From Silene conica (Eukaryota; Streptophyta; Magnoliopsida; Caryophyllales; Caryophyllaceae), in assembly GCA_029255685.2 (NCBI GenBank), contig CM055313.2, positions 24,529,079 through 24,593,078 on the forward strand: DNA of 64,000 nucleotides. The letters run 5' to 3'. Position 1 is the stretch's first letter; every line of letters begins with the position of its first letter. Positions 55,236-64,000 of the stretch are shown one piece after another. The position numbers and the translations under genes are program-made. Under the pieces are notes generated by a model. That model did no database searches, was not told the DNA's origin, and worked only from the letters and a program-made list of their open reading frames with translations.

Positions 55236-56456
55236 ATGGCCGAGGAAGCTAATATTGCGAGTCACTCAATGCCGCAGGTAAAGGACCTTTATAAGGGGTT
55301 CACATTACTTGTAGGCACGGGTAAACCCTTCGAAGCCAAACCTTCCTATATCTCCATGGTGGAGAAAAACCAATTTGGGAGAGCGGCAAATGAAGATGCG
55401 GCGAAACATATCGAGATATTCACTGACTATATCTGTTCTATTGCGCTACCGAATGGGGTTACTCAAGACCAAATCAAGCAAACCATGTTCATCTTTTCCC
55501 TTCGAGACTCGGCAAGGGAGTGGTATAGAGATCTTAACCGCACTGCTGTGGGAGTAACTGACTGGAATACTTTAGCGTTAGCCTTTTACCGGAAATACTA
55601 TTCCGCTTCAAAGACTAACTCTTTGAGAGCCCAAATCACAAGCTTTAAACAAGGGCCATCTGAAGATTTTAGCGAAGCATGGGACCGGTTCAAGAGACTT
55701 GTTCGATCCATCCCTCATCATGGATTCGAACAATGGTTTCTTTGTAACCAGTTCTATAATGGGTTGTATGATGACAACCGAGCCTATCTTGATGTCGTAG
55801 CTAATGGGAGGTTTCAAGAGAATTATGGGGAGACCAAGGGTCTCAAACTTATTGAAGATGTCGCGGTATATAGAGCTGAACACGGGACTTCCCGTGGTAA
55901 CCAAAGGAAGGTCGAGTCTTCGGTCGCAGCTATTGAGGCTCTTATGGCTAGACTGGATAAGTTTGAGGTTGGTGGGGGAAGCAAAGGTAGTATGTATCAA
56001 GTGAATATCGTTTCGGATGGGCCATTCACTTGTGAGCGATGCAGAGGGGAAGGCCATGTTTCAAAATTCTGCACATCCCCCAATGAAACATGCGCGACCT
56101 TCCAACACTATCGAGGGAACAATTTCTATGACCCAAACAATGTCCACCCCAACATGAGGTGGACAAGCCAAAATATCCTTAACCCACAACCTCCACAACA
56201 AAAAAACCAAACCTACATCCCACCCCATAAGCAAAACTTCCAAAAGCCACCCTTTGTCCCGCAACAACCTTCAAACCCACCACAAAATACCGAGGCAATG
56301 ATTCAAAACCTCATTGGGTTGGTTCAGAAGGAGTCGCAAGCAAGAGAGGCGGGAATGAAAATGCTTGAGTCTCAAATTGCTCAAATCGCGAGCAATAATA
56401 ACACAAGGGCTCCGGTAAACTTTCGACCAATACGGACCAGAAGAAAGAGACTCTGA
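55236..56456 (+). pseudogene. Athila gag
   Basis: The first in-frame ATG is 55236 (MAEEANIASHSMPQVKD); the frame is open upstream to 54981, so a longer start is possible. Order: capsid domain (GRAANEDAAKHIEIFTDYIC, FSLRDSAREWYRDLNR, FYRKYYSASKTNSLRAQI, DRFKRLVRSIPHHG, the retrotransposon gag pattern), a basic linker (YRAEHGTSRGNQRK), the knuckle CERCRGEGHVSKFC (HX4C spacing), then a proline- and glutamine-rich tail. A frameshift near 56445 ends it at RTRRKRL just before the conserved IIFLRSG phrase in the next frame. Confidence 0.82.
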
Positions 56457-56467
56457 ATATCATCTTT

Positions 56468-57355
56468 TTGCGAAGTGGAGCAAAGGTGGGAGGTGCTAAG
56501 GCCGTGGGGAAAGAGAATCAGAAAACGTTGAGTGCGAGTAGCAGTGCAGGAGGTCGACCGACCAGTGATGTCAGTCGGTCGACCACAGACGATGTTCCAG
56601 TGGCTACTGGAAATTCTGAGATGCCAGAGAGCGGTCGAGCGACCGAGGAGGGTGGTCGACCAACTACACCAGCTGAAGAATCAGAATCGTTCAGGCCTGA
56701 GATGCCTGAAAACCTAAGGCAATTGCTTTTCCGAGGTGATAGTACCCCGAACTTCTTGAAGAGAGTTGTACATGCTGAGAGCTCTACTCCTCCTTACCCG
56801 GAAAGACTACTACCAATGAAGAAACAGGTATCCTTCGAGAAATTTAAGAGATGGGATTCGATGTCTTAATGTTCAATTCCCCTTTCTTGAGTTAGGCCAG
56901 CAGGTCCCTTCATATTTAAAATTTATGAGACAACTCTTGACTAGGAAGCAGTCTTTAGACAAAGTTGAGTCAGTAGCTCTAACTGAAGAGTCTTCCAGTT
57001 TTTTTTCTCATGTCATTGCACCACACAAGTTGGAAGACCCATGTAGTTTTCTCGTTCCTTATAACATAGGCACCTTCTCAGTTAAGAAGGCCCTTTGTGA
57101 CTTAGGGGCTAACATTAGTGTTATGCCCTTGAGTGTAGCCAAAAAGCTAGGGATGACTACCTTTGCTGTGACTAGCATGACCGTGCAGATGGCTGACCGT
57201 ACCTCAATGGAACCCATAGGGGTGTTGGAAAACATCTTTGTGCGCATTGATAGGTTTTTCTTTCCTGTCGACTTTGTGGTATTGGACATCCCCGAGGATG
57301 CCCACAAACCCATAATTTTGGGAAGACCTTTCTTGCACACCGCAGGTGCTATGAT
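56468..57355 (+). pseudogene. Athila gag-pol linker and protease, truncated
   Basis: Frame 1 (56468-56869) carries the LRSGAKVGG-type start and a serine/glycine-rich stretch in which GGRPT and SRSTT are encoded by GGTCGACC palindromes. A frameshift near 56850 is followed by FNSPFLELGQQVPSYLKFMR and then the protease: ALCDLGANISVMPLSVAKKL, with DLGA in the retropepsin active-site position as in Athila, and PIILGRPFLHTAGAMI. At 57356 a new LTR begins and the protein is cut. Confidence 0.82.
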
Positions 57356-57442
57356 TGTAACACCCCCATTTACCTAGGAGCCTGAACTAGAACTTCCAGG
57401 GTAAATAAGGCTGTTACCTGAAGGGAAACGTGTAGTCATACT
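57356..57442 (+). mobile_element. First 87 bp of another Gypsy LTR
   Basis: TGTAACACCCCCATTTACC interrupts the Athila protease after ATGAT. Its start resembles the TGTAACAYCCC starts of Tekay/Del-type LTRs, on the plus strand. It is interrupted by the Copia LTR at 57443. The alternative is that 57356 is the edge of the Copia LTR itself; I prefer two elements because TGTT..AACA then gives matching Copia ends. Confidence 0.55.
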
Positions 57443-58670
57443 TGTTATCCTAATAATCTAGTCTTACTAATTATTTTACATTTTAATTAATCTCATATTA
57501 ATTATACTCCAGATTTTATGCATGCGATAAAATATGCGGAACAATAACGAAAAGGGCTTTACAAACGGTCCAAATAAGTGCTAGGACGATCCTCCACGGA
57601 GCAACCAAAATAGCTTGCCTCCTTTACGTTGCACCCAAGACCTACCCTTAAACACCGAAGACCGAACTCGAGCTAGGAGACGGAATCGGTTTACTTAAAA
57701 CCGAATACTAATACTATTATTAGTATAATAGAAAATATTATATGAATAATATTTATGAGGTTTTTCTTGAATATTCTTACACTAGAAAAATGCATAATTA
57801 TGGAATGAATAATGATGTGAACTACCCATATATATATAGGGTGAGGTTAAGTAATGTTTGTGTATGTCGTGTGATCCCTTGCTTGGCAAGGCTAAATGTG
57901 TTGAATTATCTAACACATGCACTTAGGTATGCATACCTACTAATAGGTATGTAAGACTTTCCTATAGTAATCATTATGAGTGTAAGAATTAATATTACTA
58001 CTAATATTAATCCATAACACAAGCATATACACGACACATTATTTTGTAAAATAGACTTTATTTTACAAAATTGTAATTTGCACAATTGTATAATATGTGA
58101 CATCCTATGTGACATAATTCAATTGTATTAATTTAAAATATATTTATCATATAAATAATATTTCTAAATTAATCAAATCATATTTAACAAATTATCTAGC
58201 AATTCATAATTACCGTCTCAAAATATGGTTATTATAATAATCGTCAATACGATATACAACATTTGTTATAACCACGAACCCATCTCATTCTAATTTCGAT
58301 ATTTCATAAATATCGATTAATATTTGACAATTGACACATTTCAATTTCAAATATAAATCTTACGTTAAGATTTAACCTCTGATTTCTTGATATACGGTTT
58401 TAAGAATATCGATCAATCTGTATCCTATACAATTAATCAATATATATTATTTAAGGGGTCTGTCCTATAGGTGTGACCTAAAGGGATCAACTGACTACCA
58501 CCGTCATACGACAGTAATGTTAAAACTCTAGTCAGCCAATCATTACCGATTAATGTTGGTCAGCTGACTAAATCAATATTGGATCGTCCCTTGCATATTC
58601 TTATAAGATTTATGACAATGATTTTATCATTGTCGTGATCGCACTATTGTTGAGGACACATTTCCCAACA
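57443..58670 (-). mobile_element. 3' LTR of the pol-less Copia
   Basis: On the plus strand TGTTATCCTAATAATC to GACACATTTCCCAACA, about 1.23 kb, with matching TGTT..AACA ends. A minus-strand TATA box, CCTATATATATATG, is at 57827-57840. The minus start TGTTGGGAAATGTG is common among plant Copia LTRs. Confidence 0.72.
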
Positions 58671-61110
58671 ATCTCCCACTTGTCCTCGACAAGTGTGCGT
58701 CACCGATTCTCTTGCCCTATTACGTCATCTCCCACTCAATGCAAGGTGTCTTCCAGGTCGTACTTGCATTTGATCATATCTTGAGCGGTTTTTCTCGATC
58801 TGGAGATTTAACTGCTTTGACCGGAATTATCTACCATAGATATCTTCCGAGCGTGGCCACGCATTTCCAGTTAAACTTCTCCTCGAGTGGCCTTGAGATT
58901 TAAGACAACCCTGAAGGGGTTGGACAATTCCTATCCTACTGTTCCCTTCGCTAACACAGTCCATCATGACCCAAAAGAAGCCCATTTGACCCCCTTTAAC
59001 GGTTGATCGTAGAGCTAAAATCAAAGTCAATCTGAGGCTGTATCACCTTGGGCGAACAGTCTCAAGTCAAAGAATCGACTTATGTGAATAATATAGTAGC
59101 TCTCGCCACGACCAGGCTAATTATAAAATTTCCAGAACTCTATAAGCGGTCACTAAATGCCCGACAGAGTGATACACAGTCTGCCTATGTGATCGACTAG
59201 TCATCCCATATGACTCTATGACATTTGAACTTGCCATCAATCGCCTCACATTCTAGTTGCTTCGAGACGTCACCTCATACAAGCGACTATGGGCTATACT
59301 AAGTAATCCAGTTCACTTATGGGGTTCAAATTGTCTCTTACAACCCATTTGGATTTCACAAAGTATAAATTGTGAGTTAATATTAATAATAATAATAACT
59401 CAAATGATAAGAGTGATTGTTATGTGCGAACAAACAATACGATATTGTTGCTCCACATAAACAATCTTTGATGATCATACATCAATTTGTATTAATGGTT
59501 TATTATGTGAATATACCCTATCTTCACATCATTTAAACCTACAAATTTCGGTTTCCTTTTGACTCATATTATCTCGCATAATATGATCTTATTCAAGTAC
59601 ATTTCAAGTCTTTTATACTCGAGTCGAGTCTCCTTACTTTAAGGAAGCTCCCACTGTTTTCCTAAAACTTATGACATGTCATCCATATGAACACAGTCAC
59701 ATTGTACTAGAATTCATATCGTAGTTAACCTAGATTCGATCTCTTAGTTCTCCTCGAGAAACTTATATCGAAATAGGGCTTTATTTCAACTTATGGCATT
59801 TTGATCAAGGTTATATGAATTAACATTTTCATATCTCGGATTCAAATCCAAACCTTGTTAACTGATCAGTGACGTTTCATTATCATATAATAAACTCATT
59901 TATGTATTATGTTCTTAACATACATTCATCTAGAATTGAAAACCTCATATTCTTTACCTTTTAAAGAATCACCATTCTCTCTAAATGGTAGGTTTCGTTT
60001 CATTAATAACTTTTCTCCCACTGAATTCTGTATTACTATCTTATAGTTTAATAACTCCCACTATCTTCATAGTGTTTAGATAAAATCTTCAAACATTTTC
60101 TCAACTCAAAATGAAAATTTCATTTTGATTTACTTCAAACATTTTCTCAACTCGCTATGAACATTTCGTTTTTCATTTTCCTTCCCACGAGAACGGGAGA
60201 TGATTTCTCCTCTATTATCTTTATAAAACAGAAACATTAACATCATGGAAACGATTTCCTTCCGTTAACACTCGCGGTTCCCTTTGTCCTCTCTAGGAAC
60301 TAATGACAACATATGGAACATTTCCTTTTTGTGTCCTCGCATAGTTTTATCTGTGTCCTCTCGTAGTTTCTTCTATCCAATCTCTTAGAGTTCTTCTTAA
60401 GGACTCCTTATAGGACTCTTCTCTAAGATCCTATTTTTATATCATTGGTTTGCGGGCGTAGAATTTCTCCCACTCTATCCTCTAAAATAACCTGTATTTT
60501 AGGAAGGATAGCATTTTCGCCCGTCAACAATGTATTGGATAAAGAATTATGTGAGTTGTGAGACTTTAGTGCTCTCATTCGTTTAAGGTAATCATCTTAT
60601 AACGAACTGATGTTCTTATGTTTGAATTTGAAGTATTTCACGGGATGCAATTCTCGGTTTTAAGTAAGTCGTATTACTTTTATAATGATCCTATCATTTC
60701 TTTCGTACGGTGAATCATTCAAGGTACTTTATTACGATCTATGAAAATCGTATCAACTCATGTTATGTATCATAAAAGCATTTTAAAACAACCAAACATG
60801 TTTGATTAAGAACAAAAGGATGACTTGGGTTGAAAACCAAGTCACCACTATTACAACCATTGTTTCAACAAGATTCTTGTCGTACAAGAAATACAAAGTT
60901 CTTAAATTAAAATGCAAAAAGAAAGAAGACATCAAATGAAAATAGAGCCATGCTCTTCATGTCTTCAATCTCGGATGCTACCTTAGCCATCCATGGAAGG
61001 AACTTCAAGTTTCCTTCTCCTTCTCCTTGCCTTTGTCTTTGGTAAGAGCCCCTTTAAAACAATTTATAAACGGGTGAGAATCAATAACTTGTATCAATAT
61101 ACAAAATTGA
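58671..61110 (-). other. Noncoding region with six AGTGGGAG polypurine-like repeats
   Basis: The minus strand reads CAAGTGGGAGAT directly before the LTR (true polypurine tract, 58671-58682). AGTGGGAG also occurs at about 58729, 59649, 60015, 60056 and 60470. No long open frame and no RT, integrase or RNase H motif is seen, so pol appears replaced or deleted. Confidence 0.65.
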
Positions 61111-62039
61111 TTAAATAACATGAATTAGACGAGAATTTATACCTACTGCAAGAACTCTTCCGGCTTTGAGGTCATGGAGATACTTCGGGCAATTCCGCTT
61201 CCAATGGCCCATCTTAGTGCAATAATGGCACTTGTCATCAACCTTTGATGACGACGAAGAAGAAGCACCTTTCGTAAAAGTCTTCTCCTTAGGAGATGCG
61301 GGTTCCGAAAGCTTTAACATTTTTACCCTTGTTGGCCTTGCGCTTAAACTTCCTCTTGCTTTTTGTATCGATATTAAGCACATCCTTTGTGGAACTCTCA
61401 TTAAGTCCCATATCCCTCTCTGCTTGGACCAACATCTTATGTAACTCGTCCAAGGAGGTAATTTGATTACGCATGTTATAGTTTACCCGAAACTGAACAT
61501 ACGATTTCACTTTGTTGAGGGAGTGAAGGATTTTGTCAATAATAAGCGAGTCGGGAACATTCACCCCTTGCAACTTCAAGGTTTCGGCTAGCTCAACCAT
61601 TTTGAGCACATGAGGACTAACCCTTTGACCTTCCGTTAAGGTCAAATCAAAGAAATGCGGAGGCCGCCTCATATTGGATTACCCTAGGAGCTTGCGAAAA
61701 CATGGTCGCAATCTTAGTGTAAATCTCATTAGCCGTGGCTAGCTTAATCATTCTTCTTTGGAGATCCGGCTCCATCGAAAATATAAGCACGTTCTTCAAA
61801 GCATGTGACTCTTTCATGTAGGTCTCATAGGCCTCACGAGTCGCTTCCGATGAACGAGCACCTGGAGTAGGAGGAGCGGCAATGGTAAGATAACGAGTCT
61901 TATCGTCGGCTTCCGCGGCCAACACCAATTGGGCTTCCCAATCTTTAAAATTGGCGCCATGCTTCTCAAGCTTGCAACGATCCATAAAGGACCGTAGCCA
62001 TGAAACGTGTTGTGGGAGAGGTGGAGCGTTATTTGCCAT
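61111..62039 (-). pseudogene. Copia gag (two frameshifts)
   Basis: ATG 62039: a short head, then NFKDWEAQLVLAAEADDK, EAYETYMKESHALKNVLIFS, NEIYTKIATMFSQAP, the UBN2-type gag of plant Copia elements. Near 61660 the frame shifts and goes on with DLTLTEGQRVSPHVLKMVE, LIIDKILHSLNKVKSYVQF and LDELHKMLVQAERDMG; near 61305 it shifts again, giving the knuckle CHYCTKMGHWKRNC and KYLHDLKAGRV, ending at 61111. Gag should continue into protease, but here it stops. It packages RNA; this copy could not do so unaided. Confidence 0.85.
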
Positions 62040-64000
62040 TGATGATTGAAAGTCGAAATATGAACTACAAATAAAATTAAGGAATTAAAAACACAATTAT
62101 CGTTTTAATAAATAAACTTGTAAATTTTAAACAAGTTAAACATCTACTTAATGATCTCTTACCCAATTAAGTAAATGATCCCGAGACCCAAATACATACT
62201 AACTCGGGCACGGTTTAGCCGATACATCCCTCATTAATATGACTCGGTAGATTAACCCCTTAATCGATTCTACTTTTAGAACTCTCGGTCGATAAAATTA
62301 CACTAATTCTTATCTTAGCCCGAACTTATTACCACTACGGTGGCTCGAATACCTTCGTCGAGATCAACCAAATTTCGAGAATAAGTAATCATATTACCCC
62401 ACTTCACCAACGTAATAAGGTTTGCACCCCGGTTTACCCGAGCCTACTCCCTTATGAAGAAGATCCTTCGTGGGTCCTTTACTTTTTGGTAAGGCTATGT
62501 CTCGATTTTTAAATAACGTAAGAGATCTTGTCAATTTATTATCTATCTCCTTTAAGTGAACTAAGTCGGTGAATTATCGATAATTTAATTGACACGGTCG
62601 ATAAAATCGATGAAATGCATGAGTTTGAATGACGATTTGGCTATGCATGCAAACATGATAAGCATAAATAAAAGCATAAAAACTTAAAAGCATAAATAAA
62701 AAATCCTAGTATGGCCTTTCCTAAAATAGAAAATAAAGTAAATTACAAATTCGGAAACCAACTCGTTTGGTCCCTTGAACTTCACACGCGGCACGCATCC
62801 CAAGGCAAACTCCGTCTTGGTCGGAACTCCTTTTCCGATATGGCACCGTCTTCAAGGATCTCCGGAATTACAAATAATTACAAATTTTCTATCTATTTTA
62901 TACATTATAAAATAAAATAAAACAATAAAATAAAGTGATACGAGATCACATTAAATTACAACCGAATCGATAAACCCTTACATTACGGGAAATATCGATT
63001 AAAATCTAAGGCCATACTAAGTAAATTACATAATTCAAAATTACGTAAATAAATTATGACATTCATAAATAATAATTAAATATGCAATGCTTATGTAAAA
63101 TGCAAAACCTAAGCCAAATCGTCCTATTTAAACACGTTTTAAATATCGTTATTCGTAATAACACGGTTTTATGGAATAACGTGATTTAAACATTTTAAAA
63201 TCACTAATCACTCTATGAATCACTATTCATGATTTAGTTAAGTTTCCTAACACATTTTAGGATTCAAAATTTAGTCTTACTCAAATTTCGAAAAATAACT
63301 TAACTTATATTAATATTGTTCGGTTTTAATCGGTTTTACGGGAAATAGCATTAAAATAATCAAACGAGTCATAAAAATTTCGAAAATTCAAAATTCAAAA
63401 TTTTGAACATACTGAAAATTTTCTAAAATTTCAGATCCTTAAAATTCAAATATTTTCGAAATATACTTATTTATTTCGTAAAATATGCCGTGTACATGCA
63501 AAATAATCGAAAAAATCAAAACTATTTCAAAAATTATGAAATAAAATACCAATATAATTTTTACATCTTCCTAGACACTCAAAGTATCTGAAAATGTAAA
63601 GAAAAATCAGATGCACGCTGTTTAAGATCTGAGAAATAATTATGACTCCTCCAACACTCAATCTCAACTCTAACTTTTAAAAATTAAAATTTAAAATTTC
63701 TGAAACTTTTGGCACTAAATAAAAATATGTTGATAATCATACATAATATGAATAATATGGGTGAATTTTTCGGACCATTTAAGTAACTTTTACTATTTTT
63801 AATAATTCGTGTCATAAATTACGCGATTTTACCGATTAAAATCATTTCTCATGCAATATTCGAGATTAATAGCTCAAAATTCACATGAATGCTAGAAATA
63901 ATATATGTGACACTATATTAAATTTTTATGGTCAAATTCGAACTTAAACTATTTAAGCTAAAATATGTCACTAATATTACGATTTTTACGATAAAAATCA
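62040..64000. other. AT-rich leader-like sequence, no gene
   Basis: No coding frame with a motif. A GC-richer segment at 62740-62860 (CTCGTTTGGTCCCTTGAACT..) stands out from the AT-rich remainder. I could not find a primer-binding site or an LTR edge here, so the leader is unusually long, or another element is included. Confidence 0.4.

Larger units (their letters stand above)
53272..57355 (+). mobile_element. Athila-type Ty3/Gypsy retrotransposon, 5' part
   Basis: 5' LTR 53272-54857, primer-binding site 54863, gag from about 55236, protease broken at 57355 by another LTR. The rest (RT onward, 3' LTR) is not in the window. The gag type and the primer-binding site (TGGCGC.GTTGCCGGGGA) are characteristic of the Athila/Tat branch. 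Confidence 0.88.
57443..64000 (-). mobile_element. Pol-less Copia retrotransposon, 3' LTR to 5' leader
   Basis: 3' LTR 57443-58670, polypurine tract 58671-58682, a 2.4-kb noncoding region with repeated AGTGGGAG, gag 61111-62039, then leader sequence to the window end. No protease, integrase or RT was found between gag and the 3' LTR. The 5' LTR and primer-binding site are presumably beyond 64000. Confidence 0.75.

Overview
The window is plant nuclear DNA dominated by transposable elements. Evidence: GT..AG introns, TATA boxes, a Helitron with RepHel and RPA genes, a Sirevirus-type Copia, an Athila-type Gypsy with its typical primer-binding site, CACTA, MULE, Tourist and LINE remnants, and strong AT-richness. 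It looks like a eudicot with a large repeat-rich genome. I cannot fix the lineage; Caryophyllales is only a weak impression. I see no ordinary host single-copy gene.

Left part (1-25963): Helitron territory. Two RPA1-like genes (85-1370, decayed fragment; 18411-20946, decayed), a broken RepHel (12619-17280), two paralogous proteins with two dsRBD-like repeats each (8612-9614 frameshifted; 11014-12027 intact), and three small F-box-like paralogues (2831-6307 minus, split by a solo LTR; 21807-22314 minus, frameshifted; 25112-25639 plus, intact). A perfect 10-bp hairpin followed by CTAG|T at 25931-25963 is a textbook Helitron 3' end. The order RPA -> convergent F-box-like gene occurs twice, so the F-box-like and dsRBD-like genes look like recurrent cargo of one Helitron lineage. 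RPA and RepHel are needed for rolling-circle transposition; a role for the cargo (for example against silencing) is only a hypothesis.

A 2.94-kb solo LTR (3001-5938, TSD CAAAG) sits inside the first F-box-like gene. It carries ten tandem stem-loops with a nearly constant loop and stems that differ from copy to copy but stay complementary. The same hairpin, and three other hairpin classes with compensatory stem changes, recur in a second LTR of the family at 35206-37205. This is the most unusual signal in the window.

Middle part (25964-37205): an RPA/DUF223-like remnant on the minus strand, the 3' part of a CACTA element (28403-29704), a 1.15-kb Tourist-like element filled with a 27-35 bp hairpin satellite (30707-31856), an RTE-type LINE 3' end (32178-32965), and a MULE remnant with FAR1 and OTU-like domains (33217-35205) carrying its own nested 646-bp MITE (33535-34180). 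The MULE is cut by the second 2.9-kb-family LTR.

Right part (37206-64000): a nest of LTR retrotransposons. A Sirevirus-type Copia (37206-49009, minus) lies in that LTR. A gag-protease-only Gypsy (49010-about 53065, minus) lies 6 bp from the Sirevirus LTR edge. An Athila element (53272 on, plus) follows and is interrupted in its protease by the first 87 bp of a further Gypsy LTR (57356), itself interrupted by a pol-less Copia (57443 to beyond 64000, minus). All retroelement genes carry stops or frameshifts. Several outer flanks expected from the nesting are missing and either lie beyond the window or were deleted.
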